A stretch of DNA of 47,378 nt from Oscillospiraceae bacterium (GTDB lineage: Bacteria; Bacillota; Clostridia; Oscillospirales; Ruminococcaceae). Below the pieces are notes generated by a model. That model did not search any database. It saw only the letters and a list, made by a program, of their open reading frames with translations, and was not told where the DNA came from. Position 1 is the stretch's first letter; the number at the start of each line of letters is the position of its first letter. The stretch spans positions 1 to 47,378 of the forward strand of contig JAFSEN010000100.1 of the NCBI GenBank assembly GCA_017435745.1. The letters are read 5' to 3'. Position numbers and translations under genes: made by a program. This document shows positions 1 through 8,367 of the stretch, piece by piece.

Positions 1-367
1 CGCCGTGATATCTCATGTTTCCGGAAATCTGAACAAGGATTTTTCTTTCTCCGAGAGAAATTTTTTTCTTCAAAAAAACCGAAAAAATGGTGAAAATAGA
101 CATAAACCCAAGTCCGCCGATTTGTATCAGGAAAAGAAGAACAATTTGACCGAAGCGCGACCAATAAAGATATGTGTCCTTTACTGCAAGACCGGTTACG
201 CATGTGGAACTTGTTGCGGTGAAAAGCGCAGTCAAAGGGTCTGTCCAGTTTCCGGTTTTTGACGAAACCGGAAGACAAAGCAAAAAAGTTCCTGAAAGAA
301 TTACAACAATAAAGCCAAGCGCAAGAAATTGGGAATAGGTCAGTTTTTTATAAAATTTTCTGAACAT
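1..367 (-). CDS. ktrB: KtrB/TrkH-family K+ channel subunit, 5' part only
   Basis: Potassium uptake membrane subunit of the Trk/Ktr/HKT superfamily, which works with a cytosolic RCK regulator such as KtrA. The gene starts at the ATG whose complement lies at 365-367, after GAGG, and runs off the left edge, giving about 122 residues. The first membrane helix is visible (SQFLALGFIVVILSGTFLL), then the pore loop TATSSTCVTGLAV, which is the first selectivity-filter repeat with its conserved Gly, then a second hydrophobic segment and the family motif QIGGLGFM. The short N-terminus fits KtrB better than TrkH. No partner subunit is visible; it may lie to the left. Recognition of the family is firm; KtrB rather than TrkH is inference. 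Confidence 0.88.
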   Translation of the reverse strand, partial: MFRKFYKKLTYSQFLALGFIVVILSGTFLLCLPVSSKTGNWTDPLTALFTATSSTCVTGLAVKDTYLYWSRFGQIVLLFLIQIGGLGFMSIFTIFSVFLKKKISLGERKILVQISGNMRYHG

Positions 368-501
368 TTCAAACCTCAAAAAAACGTTTATACCTAATGT
401 TAACACCAAAATCTGAATTTGTCACTAAAAACAAAAAGAGTTTCAATTATTTATAAAAAACTTCAAAATAATTGCTTTATTGTTATGCAAATTTTCCCTT
501 T

Positions 502-530
502 TTGAATAACCGAAATTTAACCGACAATAT
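502..530 (+). promoter_or_regulatory. Putative sigma-A promoter of clpC
   Basis: TTGAAT at 502-507, a 17-base spacer, and CAATAT at 525-530, 36 bases before the clpC ATG. I found no CIRCE inverted repeat and no CtsR-type GGTCAAA direct repeat between 368 and 566. Confidence 0.4.
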
Positions 531-566
531 TAAAATATGTAAGTTATATGAAAAGCGAGGTTCAAG

Positions 567-2834
567 ATGTTTAAATTTTCCGGTTTTACTCCTAAAGCCA
601 ATTCGGCAATTAATTCGGCGATGAATGAAGCGTCGCTTCTGGGACACTCGTTTATAGGAACGGAACATCTTCTTTGGGGAATTTTAAAAGAGGGCGACTG
701 CCAAAATTTTGAAAGCATTGAAGAATGCGGAATAAACAGCGAAAAAGTTATGGGAATGCTTCTTGAAAATATCGGAAGAGGAACAAAATCAAATCTTTCT
801 CCGGGGGATTTTTCTCCCCTTTGCAGAAAGATTCTTGAAAATTCCCTTGCGGAAGCAAAAAGAACAAATTCCGCCGCGGATATCGGAACAATAATTGCTT
901 CGATTCTTCGGGAATCGGAATGCAGCGCGGTAAAATATCTTTCCGTTTCCGGCTGCGACCTTAACGCGCTTTTCAGAGAAGCGAACACATTCCCTTCCCA
1001 GGAAATTCAGCAGAAGGAAAGGCAAAAAATCAAAACTCCCGGTCTTGATAAATACAGCAGGGACCTTACAAAACTTGCAAAGGAAAATGCCTTCGACCCG
1101 GTTATCGGAAGAGAAAAAGAAATCGACCGGGTGATACAGATACTTTCAAGAAGAACAAAAAACAACCCTTGTCTGGTTGGGGATGCAGGGGTTGGAAAAA
1201 CCGCCATTGCCGAAGGCCTTGCCCAAAGAATGGCAAAGGGCGAAGTTCCGGACAGCATTAAAAATAAAAAGCTTTGTTCGCTCGATCTTTCGCTTATGAT
1301 TGCCGGAACCAAGTACAGAGGGGATTTTGAGGAAAGGATAAAGACCGTAATAGACGAAGTTATACGTTCGAATAATATAATCCTGTTTATAGACGAGGTC
1401 CATACAATAGTCGGAGCAGGCGCTGCAGAGGGTGCAATCGATGCTTCCAACATTTTAAAACCTCAGCTTGCAAGGGGAGAGCTTCAGCTTATTGGTGCAA
1501 CAACACCGGAAGAATACAGAAAATTTATAAGGAAAGAAAGTGCCCTTGACCGGCGTTTTCAAAGCGTTGCGGTTGACGAACCGGATATACCGACAGCGAT
1601 AAAAATACTTGAAGGGCTTAAAGAAAAATATGAAAAATTTCATGGAATAATCATTACCGATTCTGCAATAGAATCTGCGGTAAGGCTTTCGGTAAGATAT
1701 CTTCCGGGAAAGCGGCTTCCGGATAAGGCAATAGACCTTATTGACGAAGCCTGTTCGGTAAAGGCAATCGAATCCAAAATCTCGATGAAAAAGGTGGAAA
1801 ATTCAATAAGAGAAGAAGATATAGCCGGTGTGGTTTCTGCCGCAACGGGAATAAGCGTGGGACGCATTACAGAGGACGAGAGCAAGCGTCTTCTTAATCT
1901 TGAAGATAATCTCCACCAAAGAGTTGCTGGCCAGGAAAAGGCCGTTTCGGCCGTTGCAAGGGCTGTCAGAAGAAATCGTTCCGGTTTAAGGGATCCGCGG
2001 AAACCCATTGGGATTTTTCTTTTTACCGGCCCGGCGGGCGTTGGAAAAACCGAACTTTCAAAAGCGCTTGCGGAAGAACTTTTCAATGATGAAAAAGCCC
2101 TTATCCGTTTTGATATGTCCGAATATTCCGACAAAGCTTCCGTAACAAAGCTGATAGGTTCCCCTCCGGGTTATATCGGTTATGACGACGGCGGAAAACT
2201 TACGGAAGCGGTTCGCAGAAGACCCTATTCTGTGGTGCTTTTTGACGAAATAGAAAAAGCCGACCAAAGCATCTACAACCTTTTTCTCCAGCTTATGGAT
2301 GACGGAATTTTAACGGATTCGCACGGACAAAAAGTTGATTTTACAAACTGTGTTCTGATAATGACCTCCAATATCGGTGCGGAATATATAGGAAAAGGGC
2401 AGAGCCTTGGTTTTTCGTTTCTTAATGAAGACGGAAAAAACGAATTTAACGGAAAAGCGGTTTTCGGAGAAATGAAAAAGATTTTTCGTCCGGAATTTAT
2501 AAACCGCATAGATGAAACGATTGTTTTTGAAAGGCTTGACAATACCGCGGCAAAAAAGATTGCGGAAAAATATTACGGAAAATTAAAAAAACGCCTTTAT
2601 GGCGCCGGAATTAATGCGGAATTTTCCGGGGTTGCGGTAGAAAACGCAGTAAAAAACGGTTTTTCGCCGGATAAAGGCGCGCGTCCTCTTGAAAGATATA
2701 TACGCAAAACCGCGGAGGACCCGATTTCGGAAATGCTGCTTTCCGGTGAAATTTCGGTGGGGGATTGTATAACCTGTGAAGAATCCCCGGAAGGCAAGCT
2801 TCTTTTCAAAAAAGCGCAGGAAGCGGTTATATAA
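567..2834 (+). CDS. clpC: ClpC-type AAA+ unfoldase, short linker variant
   Basis: Hsp100 ATPase that unfolds proteins for the ClpP protease in the cytoplasm. The 755 residues contain a Clp N-domain (about 1-140), AAA module 1 with Walker A GDAGVGKT (205-212) and Walker B LFIDEVH, and AAA module 2 with GPAGVGKT (488-495) and VVLFDEIEKA, then the C-terminal D2-small domain. A LGF tripeptide in the second module (GQSLGFSF) is placed like the ClpP-binding loop. Between DLIDEAC and VVSAATGI there are only about 30 residues, where Bacillus ClpC has about 75, so the coiled-coil middle domain that binds MecA/McsB is missing. No ctsR, mcsA or mcsB lies nearby. ATG with the preceding GCGAGG fits the start. 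It is shorter than typical ClpC (about 810), but both ATPase sites look intact. Confidence 0.93.
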   Translation: MFKFSGFTPKANSAINSAMNEASLLGHSFIGTEHLLWGILKEGDCQNFESIEECGINSEKVMGMLLENIGRGTKSNLSPGDFSPLCRKILENSLAEAKRTNSAADIGTIIASILRESECSAVKYLSVSGCDLNALFREANTFPSQEIQQKERQKIKTPGLDKYSRDLTKLAKENAFDPVIGREKEIDRVIQILSRRTKNNPCLVGDAGVGKTAIAEGLAQRMAKGEVPDSIKNKKLCSLDLSLMIAGTKYRGDFEERIKTVIDEVIRSNNIILFIDEVHTIVGAGAAEGAIDASNILKPQLARGELQLIGATTPEEYRKFIRKESALDRRFQSVAVDEPDIPTAIKILEGLKEKYEKFHGIIITDSAIESAVRLSVRYLPGKRLPDKAIDLIDEACSVKAIESKISMKKVENSIREEDIAGVVSAATGISVGRITEDESKRLLNLEDNLHQRVAGQEKAVSAVARAVRRNRSGLRDPRKPIGIFLFTGPAGVGKTELSKALAEELFNDEKALIRFDMSEYSDKASVTKLIGSPPGYIGYDDGGKLTEAVRRRPYSVVLFDEIEKADQSIYNLFLQLMDDGILTDSHGQKVDFTNCVLIMTSNIGAEYIGKGQSLGFSFLNEDGKNEFNGKAVFGEMKKIFRPEFINRIDETIVFERLDNTAAKKIAEKYYGKLKKRLYGAGINAEFSGVAVENAVKNGFSPDKGARPLERYIRKTAEDPISEMLLSGEISVGDCITCEESPEGKLLFKKAQEAVI

Positions 2835-2836
2835 CA

Positions 2837-2898
2837 AAATGGGGTTGTATTTATATAAAAAAACGGAACAGTCAGGACCGTTCCCAACAATAAAAAAG
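2837..2898. repeat. Direct repeat copy 1 (about 60 bp, with hairpin)
   Basis: Begins AAATGGGGTTGTATTTATAT and is repeated with few changes at 3155-3215. Each copy holds a hairpin that, read on the minus strand (GGAAC...GTTCC followed by seven T), resembles an intrinsic terminator. It starts three bases after the clpC stop codon. Confidence 0.75.
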
Positions 2899-3154
2899 AA
2901 AAAATTCCTATTTGACAAGAGGAACTTTTTATCGTGCGTGCAGCGGTTCACGCCTGCATTGTAACCGAGCAACAGATGTAAACAGAAAACCGTTGTCGCC
3001 TTCGAAGACGGCGACGGCGGTCGAGATTCGGAATTATTATCTTCCGGTGGGGCGCTTTGTCCCCTAAAAAGGGGACAGCGTTTGCGGGAGCAAACTGCAG
3101 GGGTGTAAAAACTTTTCTTTCCAGGTACAACCCGGTTTCTTTTGGTTACAAAAG
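2899..3154. other. Non-coding spacer between two direct repeats
   Basis: About 255 bases with no convincing gene on either strand. It contains the hairpin GTCCCC-TAAAAA-GGGGAC (about 3058-3075) and GC-rich stretches unlike the AT-rich gaps elsewhere in the window. With its flanking 60-bp direct repeats it could be a small dispersed or mobile non-coding element; this is inference. Confidence 0.5.
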
Positions 3155-3167
3155 AAATGGGGTTGTA
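3126..3167. repeat. Long near-perfect inverted repeat
   Basis: TACAACCC / GGGTTGTA (8 bp) encloses TTTCTTTTG / CAAAAGAAA (9 bp) with a GTTA loop and a 2x2 internal mismatch. It overlaps the start of the second direct-repeat copy, as expected for the end of a hairpin-bounded element. Confidence 0.7.
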
Positions 3168-3215
3168 TTTATATAAAAAACGGAACGTTCAGGACCGTTT
3201 CCTACAATAAAAAAG
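3155..3215. repeat. Direct repeat copy 2 (about 60 bp, with hairpin)
   Basis: Near-identical to 2837-2898. Changes fall in the hairpin (AACAGTCAGG against AACGTTCAGG) and a fold is retained. It abuts the ridA terminator. Confidence 0.75.
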
Positions 3216-3241
3216 GCAGAACCCGGGTTCTGCCTTTTTTA
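3209..3241 (-). terminator. Intrinsic terminator of ridA
   Basis: Stem AAAAGGCAGAACC / GGTTCTGCCTTTT with flanking A and T runs, 14 bases past the ridA stop on the minus strand. Symmetric, so it may also work on the plus strand. Confidence 0.85.
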
Positions 3242-3254
3242 TCTTATAGCAATA

Positions 3255-3629
3255 TTATTTAAGTGCAATGGCTTCAATTTCGATGGAAACGCCTTTGGGA
3301 AGAGCCGCAACCTGAACACAGCTTCTTGCGGGGAAAGGTTCGCTGAAAAATTCGGAATATACTGTGTTTATTTTTCCGAACTGTGCCATATCGGTAATAA
3401 AAACGGTGGTTTTTATTACCTTATCAAAACTGCTGCCGCCTTCTTCAACAACAGCTTTAAGATTAAGAAGAGCCTGGCGGGTCTGTTCGGAAATATCTTC
3501 GCTTATGCTTCCGTCCGGAGCAACCGGAATTTGTCCGCTTGTAAAAATCATTTCGCCGATATCAATTGCCTGGGAATAGGGGCCGATGGCTGCGGGGGCT
3601 TTTTCGGTATTGATCTGTTCTTTTTTCAT
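3255..3629 (-). CDS. ridA: RidA family enamine/imine deaminase
   Basis: YjgF/YER057c/UK114 family, about 124 residues, the usual size. RidA hydrolyses reactive enamine/imine intermediates such as 2-aminoacrylate made by PLP enzymes, in the cytoplasm. Family features seen: N-terminal APAAIGPYSQA, the IFTSGQIP block, the active-site Arg in FPARSCVQV, and a C-terminal IEIEAIAL strand. The start is the ATG at 3629, with GGAGG nine bases upstream; the frame could be extended two codons to a TTG, but spacing favours the ATG. It is its own transcription unit: the upstream operon is closed by a terminator at 3678-3709, and ridA has a TATAAT box at 3660-3665. Confidence 0.95.
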   Translation of the reverse strand: MKKEQINTEKAPAAIGPYSQAIDIGEMIFTSGQIPVAPDGSISEDISEQTRQALLNLKAVVEEGGSSFDKVIKTTVFITDMAQFGKINTVYSEFFSEPFPARSCVQVAALPKGVSIEIEAIALK

Positions 3630-3659
3630 TTGCAAAATCCTCCATTAGTTTCTTTAATA

Positions 3660-3665
3660 ATTATA
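3660..3665 (-). promoter_or_regulatory. Probable -10 box of ridA
   Basis: TATAAT on the minus strand, about 30 bases before the ridA ATG. The -35 region would fall inside the preceding terminator and is a poor match (TTCCTT-like). Confidence 0.4.
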
Positions 3666-3677
3666 GCATTTTGAAAC

Positions 3678-3709
3678 AAAAAAGGAAGCACCGAAAGGCT
3701 TCCTTTTTT
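3678..3709 (-). terminator. Intrinsic terminator closing the 3.7-11.5 kb operon
   Basis: Twelve-base stem AAAAAAGGAAGC / GCTTCCTTTTTT with loop ACCGAAAG, five bases beyond the permease stop codon. Confidence 0.88.
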
Positions 3710-3714
3710 ATGAT

Positions 3715-6700
3715 TTATTCAACGGCTTTGAGGGAATCGACCATGTCGATTGCTTTAAGGCGTTTTGTCATATAAGCATTGACAAGAACCGTAAAGAGAA
3801 GGGTAAGACCTGCGGCATAGAAATAACAGTCAAGATGGAATTCTCTGCTGAAGGTTACCATGTTTACCTCAACGGCGGAAAGAATATAAAGCGTCATAAA
3901 ATATCCGAGTACTGCGCCGAGAAGAATTCCGAGAACGCACATTATCATGTTTTCCCGGAAGATATAATTGTTTACTTCCCGGTGTTTGAAGCCAAGAACT
4001 TTTATGGTTGCAATCTCGCGGATTCGTTCGGAAATATTGATGTTTGTAAGGTTGTAAACAACAATAAATGCAAGCGCTCCGGCGAAAAGGATGATAACAA
4101 GAACAACAAGTTTAAGGCTGTTCATGGTGTCGTTCATAAGAGATCTGGATTCATTAATAAAGAAGATGAGGATAAGTTCGCTTTTTTCTTTAAGCCAATC
4201 GGAAACAAATTCTCCGGTGTCGCCCATGTTTTCGCTGGAAACAGCGTAGATTTTGTTGTAAGTCGGCGCTGTTTCAAACACCTCGCGGTAATAATCCGGG
4301 GTTATGTAAATGTAGCTGTAAATATAGTTTTCGGTGATTCCGGAAACTTTAAGGGTGTGTTCCTCTGTTTCGTTTACAAAAACAAAATCGTCGCCGACAG
4401 AAAGCCCCATTTTATCCGCAGCTTTTTTGGTGATGATAACGCCGGAATCATCAAGCTTAAGGGTTTCTCCGGTTTTGGGGTCGCGGAGGTTTACAAGCTT
4501 GTCAAAATTTTCAACTTCTCTGGGAAGGAAGATTATGGTATCGGGGAAAGTTTTTTCCGGGTTGTCGTTATAAATCTTTCCGGTAAGCTCGTAAACGGGC
4601 ATTGCAAGTTCAACGCGTTCGTCCTCTTCAAGATCTTTTTGGATAAGGAAGATTTCGTTTCCGGGATAGCTCTTGTCGGTTGACATCATGATGTCATATC
4701 TAACAATCTCATCGAACTGAAGGTTTACGATAGGAGAAATACCGTAATTAAGACCGAAACCGGCAATTATAAGCGCCATACAGCCGGAAATTCCGAGAAC
4801 GGTCATAACAAGCCTTACCTTATATCTGAAAAGGTTTCTTGCGGTAAGTTTATGGGAGAAGGAAAGTTTGTTCCACACAAACCCAATTTTTTCAAGCCAG
4901 ATGCGTTTTCCTGATTTCGGTACTTTGGGACGCATAAGGGAAGAAATTGCGTTTTTAAGTTCCTTGCGGCAGCAGATATATGCAACAAGAACTGTGCAGC
5001 AAAGGCTTACAATAATGGAAATAACAAAGATTATCCAGGGAATGTCGATTATGAAAGCGGGCAGGTAATAAAGAGATGTGTATGCGGCAAAGATTACTCT
5101 TGGCATTACAAATACACATGCGGCGGAGCCGATTATTCCGCCGATTACGGAAGCAACGATGGAATAGATGGCGTATTTGGAGAAGATAGTGCCGGAAGAA
5201 TAACCGAGAGCACTGTAAATACCGATCTGGGTACGCTGCTCGTCAACCATTCTTGACATGGTCGTAAGGCATACAAGAGAAGCTACGGCAATAAAGAAAA
5301 TTGGGAATACGTTTGCAATAGCATCAACACGCTCAGCGTCCATAATAAAACTTTCGTAGTTGATCATAATGTCGTTTCTTCCGAAAACATACCATTTACC
5401 GGCTTCAACGTCGTTTATGTTTTGCTTAAGGTTCTGAATACGGTTCATGCCGCTTGAAATTTCGCTTTCTGCTTTTTCAAAAGCTTCGTCGTATTCGGAT
5501 TTGCTCTTGTTGTATTCGTCCTGAGCATCATCGAGTTCTTTTTCGGATTCGAGAAGTTCGTTGTATGCGCTGTCAAGTTCGGTCCGGAGCTGCGCTTTTG
5601 CGGAAGCAAGCTGTGCTTCTGCTGCTGCAAGTTCCTCATAACCTTTATCTATCTGAGAGCGGGCTTCATCAAGTTCTGCTCTTGCGTCGTCAAGCTCATC
5701 ATAGGAATCACCGACAGCTTCGGCATACTGGGCTTCGCCCTCATCAAGCTCGGCTTTTGCGGCAGAAAGTTCTTCTTCCGCTGCATCAAGCTGTACTTTT
5801 CCATCGTCAAGCTGCTGTTTAAGGTCTGCAAGTTCTGCTTCGCCTGCGGCGAGCTCGGCTTCCTTTCCATCAAGCTGCGCCTGAAGCGCTTCGATCTCTG
5901 CGGAGTTGTCGAAAGCTTCAAGTCCGGCAAGTTCCTCGCTGAGGGAAGCGATGTTTTTTTCCTCCGCGGAAATTTCAGCTTCAAGTGCGGCTTTGTCTTC
6001 TTCGTAAGTTTCGCTTTCCGGGTCAAGAGCATCGATCTGCGCCCGGAGAGAATTTATGTTGGATTCGGATGCGGCGATTTCATTCTGAACACCGGCAATC
6101 GCCGCTTCGTTTTCTGCTTTTGCGGCTTCTTCTGCGGCAAGTTCGGATTCAATTGCGCCGATTTCTTCGCGAATCGGATCAAGTTTTGCGTTTTCGCCTT
6201 CGTAATATTCAAGACCGGTCTGGTATTCCTGAAGTCCGGCCTGATATTCATCGTTCATCGCATTATACTGCGCCCAACCTTCGTCAAGTTCGTTTCTTGC
6301 GTCGGAAAACTGGTCATCAACTTCCTTGCGGGCTTTTTCATATTCTCTTTCGCCTTTTTCAAGTTCTTCTTCGCTTTCTTTAAGCTTCTTTCTTGTGTCG
6401 GCGATTTGTTGTTCGGAGTTTGCAATCTGGGTTTCGGCGTCTATTTTTCCCTGTTCATAGTCGCTCCAACCCTGTTCAAGAGCTACAAGTCCTTCAGAAA
6501 TGTCTTCTGCTGCGGCGTCGAGTTTTTCTTTTGCATCATCAAGTTCGCCTTCGGCTTCATCCTTTTCCTTTTCAAACTCTTTTTCAAGTTCAAGAACAAA
6601 AAGCTCATATCTTTCGTTTCCAAGAAGGGTTATCTCGTCGCTGAGTTTTTCAAGAACTTTTTCATAATCCTTACCAAAAGCGGAAATTCCGGATTCGTAA

Positions 6701-7371
6701 CAATCAAGAGTAAGATAAACTTCGGTGTAACGTTCGTAAAGGAAGTTTTCGGCAGGAACCATTATTACACAGTCAACGGAACCGTCGCCGATTGAGGAAC
6801 TTCCGAAGTTATAGGAAATGTACTGGGGAAAATCCGCAAAACCTACTATGGTATAGGTGCTTTCGGAAACGATTTCCGAAGTTTCGGATTCTCCGGCGGT
6901 ATCGCTGAAAGTAATTTCCTGTCCAAGTTCAAAACCGAGATCGACAAGATAGGGCGAGTTTACAAGACATTCGTCTGCGGCTTCCGGAAGGCGTCCGGAA
7001 ATGACGTTCGGAATGTTTATGTCGTTTTCGGAATCGCTGGTTATCGAAAGGATTTTTGCAACATAAACCTGTTCCCCAAGAGGAAGAAGAAGGTCCGCGG
7101 AATATGCCGGTTCGATTTTTTCAAAACCCTCTATCTTTTTAAGTTCTTCGATATCCTCTTCGGAAAAACCAACGGTGGAAATAATTTCAAGATCCATAAG
7201 ATCGTTTGATTCAAAATAACTTTCCGCGGAACCGAGCATGCTGGGCGCTGTGGCCTTGATTCCAACAAAGAAACCGGAACCCACTGCTACGATCAAAAGA
7301 ATCGAAATAAATCGGCTGAAGGATTTTTTGAATTCCCGAAAGGTATCTTTTAAAAGGGCTGTTTTTTTCAA
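3715..7371 (-). CDS. FtsX/MacB-like ABC permease with long coiled coil
   Basis: Membrane subunit of a type VII (MacB-like) ABC transporter, 1218 residues. Layout: one N-terminal helix (about 22-41), an extracytoplasmic domain to about 260, a very acidic heptad-rich coiled coil from about 260 to 655 (repeats of ELDEGxxQ and AEAELA type), three helices with the FtsX motif DEQRTQIGIYSALG (about 685-810), a second outside domain, then three final helices from about 1085. TTG at 7371 is chosen: GGGAGG lies seven bases upstream and relatives begin with KKTAL; ATG codons at 7392 and 7386, overlapping the ATPase stop, are alternatives. The ATPase partner lies just upstream. Such machines use ATP to drive periplasmic or extracellular conformational work or export rather than classical channel transport. 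Substrate unknown. Confidence 0.93.
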   Translation of the reverse strand: MKKTALLKDTFREFKKSFSRFISILLIVAVGSGFFVGIKATAPSMLGSAESYFESNDLMDLEIISTVGFSEEDIEELKKIEGFEKIEPAYSADLLLPLGEQVYVAKILSITSDSENDINIPNVISGRLPEAADECLVNSPYLVDLGFELGQEITFSDTAGESETSEIVSESTYTIVGFADFPQYISYNFGSSSIGDGSVDCVIMVPAENFLYERYTEVYLTLDCYESGISAFGKDYEKVLEKLSDEITLLGNERYELFVLELEKEFEKEKDEAEGELDDAKEKLDAAAEDISEGLVALEQGWSDYEQGKIDAETQIANSEQQIADTRKKLKESEEELEKGEREYEKARKEVDDQFSDARNELDEGWAQYNAMNDEYQAGLQEYQTGLEYYEGENAKLDPIREEIGAIESELAAEEAAKAENEAAIAGVQNEIAASESNINSLRAQIDALDPESETYEEDKAALEAEISAEEKNIASLSEELAGLEAFDNSAEIEALQAQLDGKEAELAAGEAELADLKQQLDDGKVQLDAAEEELSAAKAELDEGEAQYAEAVGDSYDELDDARAELDEARSQIDKGYEELAAAEAQLASAKAQLRTELDSAYNELLESEKELDDAQDEYNKSKSEYDEAFEKAESEISSGMNRIQNLKQNINDVEAGKWYVFGRNDIMINYESFIMDAERVDAIANVFPIFFIAVASLVCLTTMSRMVDEQRTQIGIYSALGYSSGTIFSKYAIYSIVASVIGGIIGSAACVFVMPRVIFAAYTSLYYLPAFIIDIPWIIFVISIIVSLCCTVLVAYICCRKELKNAISSLMRPKVPKSGKRIWLEKIGFVWNKLSFSHKLTARNLFRYKVRLVMTVLGISGCMALIIAGFGLNYGISPIVNLQFDEIVRYDIMMSTDKSYPGNEIFLIQKDLEEDERVELAMPVYELTGKIYNDNPEKTFPDTIIFLPREVENFDKLVNLRDPKTGETLKLDDSGVIITKKAADKMGLSVGDDFVFVNETEEHTLKVSGITENYIYSYIYITPDYYREVFETAPTYNKIYAVSSENMGDTGEFVSDWLKEKSELILIFFINESRSLMNDTMNSLKLVVLVIILFAGALAFIVVYNLTNINISERIREIATIKVLGFKHREVNNYIFRENMIMCVLGILLGAVLGYFMTLYILSAVEVNMVTFSREFHLDCYFYAAGLTLLFTVLVNAYMTKRLKAIDMVDSLKAVE

Positions 7372-7385
7372 AAGACCGCCTCCCA

Positions 7386-8090
7386 TTACCATTCGATGTC
7401 TTCGACTCGAACAGGATTTTCGTTTACTGTGTTGCTTTCAACTTTTCCGCTGCGCATACGGATAACACGGTCTGCCATGGGAGCAAGCGCCCCGTTATGA
7501 GTGATGAGAACAACGGTCATATGATTTTTTCTTGAAGTTTCCTGAAGGAGTGAAAGAACCATTTTTCCGGTGACGTAGTCGAGTGCGCCGGTGGGTTCGT
7601 CACAAAGAAGGAGCTTCGGGTTTTTTGCAAGGGCTCTTGCGATTGCAACACGCTGCTGCTCGCCGCCGGAAAGCTGCGCGGGGAAGTTATCTTTGCGGTC
7701 TTTAAGTCCAACCTGTTCAAGAACTTCGTCAACGTCCATATGGCTTTCGCAGATCTGGGTTGCAAGTTCAACGTTTTCCTTTGCGGTAAGGTTCTGGATA
7801 AGGTTATAGAACTGGAAAACAAAGCCGACATCGTTTCTGCGGTACATAATGAGTTCCTTGTCGGAAAGTCTGTCAACGCTTCTTTCCGCAACAATGATGG
7901 AACCTTCGTCGCAGGTGTCGATTCCGCCGAGCATATTGAGAACGGTTGTTTTTCCTGCGCCGGAAGCGCCGAGGATTACCGCAAATTCGCCTTCCTCGAT
8001 TTTAAAGCTGACTCCGTCGGCAGCATTGACGACGCTTTCGCCCATTTTATAACGTTTATAAACGTCTTTGAATTCAATGTATGAAAACAT
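7386..8090 (-). CDS. MacB/LolD-type ABC transporter ATP-binding protein
   Basis: Cytoplasmic ATPase of 234 residues, normal for the family. All motifs are present: Walker [12 protein letters not shown]-loop FVFQFYNLI, signature [15 protein letters not shown], Walker [13 protein letters not shown], and the switch His in VVLITHN. The spacing and the PTGALD variant are typical of MacB/LolD/FtsE partners of FtsX-like permeases. SD GAAGG stands 8-9 bases before the ATG. The permease gene begins at or just past its stop codon, so the two are translationally coupled and form one transporter. Placed 24 bases after the acyl carrier protein gene in the same operon. Confidence 0.96.
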   Translation of the reverse strand: MFSYIEFKDVYKRYKMGESVVNAADGVSFKIEEGEFAVILGASGAGKTTVLNMLGGIDTCDEGSIIVAERSVDRLSDKELIMYRRNDVGFVFQFYNLIQNLTAKENVELATQICESHMDVDEVLEQVGLKDRKDNFPAQLSGGEQQRVAIARALAKNPKLLLCDEPTGALDYVTGKMVLSLLQETSRKNHMTVVLITHNGALAPMADRVIRMRSGKVESNTVNENPVRVEDIEW

Positions 8091-8113
8091 TTAAAAACCT
8101 TCTTTCAAAAAAA

Positions 8114-8341
8114 TCAGTCAATGACGTTTTCAAGATAGCTGATAACATCGCCGACAGTATCAAAATCAACGGCATCGCTTTCGGGGATTTCAATATCGAA
8201 ATGGTCTTCAAGTTCAACAATCATATTCATAAGAACAAGGGAGTTGAGAGAAAGGTCATTTCGAAGGTCGGTATCTTCGGTTATCTGTTCGGGATCAACA
8301 TCTGCATAGGTTGTGATAATTTCTTTAAGAATCTCTATCAT
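8114..8341 (-). CDS. Free-standing acyl carrier protein
   Basis: A 75-residue acidic protein predicted to carry an acyl or aminoacyl group on a phosphopantetheine arm. The attachment Ser is in the LSLNSLVLMNMI helix; the usual Asp before it (DSL) is Asn here, a tolerated variant. Strong SD AAGGAG, nine bases from the ATG. It sits directly after the acyl ligase gene and before the ABC genes, so it is more likely a dedicated carrier than the fatty-acid synthesis ACP, which would normally neighbour fab genes. No phosphopantetheinyl transferase is in the window. Whether it is charged by the neighbouring ligase is inference. Confidence 0.92.
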   Translation of the reverse strand: MIEILKEIITTYADVDPEQITEDTDLRNDLSLNSLVLMNMIVELEDHFDIEIPESDAVDFDTVGDVISYLENVID

Positions 8342-8367
8342 AATAAAACACTCCTTGGTTTTAAAAT

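Noticed and set aside
5..262. Open frame of 85 codons on the plus strand
   Set aside because: It is antisense to the KtrB/TrkH gene, whose selectivity-filter motif is clear on the minus strand, and its own product has no family resemblance.
3835..4683. Plus-strand open frame of 282 codons
   Set aside because: Antisense to the FtsX-like permease; no ribosome site and no recognisable domain.
8114..8341. Housekeeping fatty-acid ACP
   Set aside because: No fab or plsX/rnc genes are adjacent, and it is embedded between the ligase and ABC genes, so a dedicated carrier is more likely.
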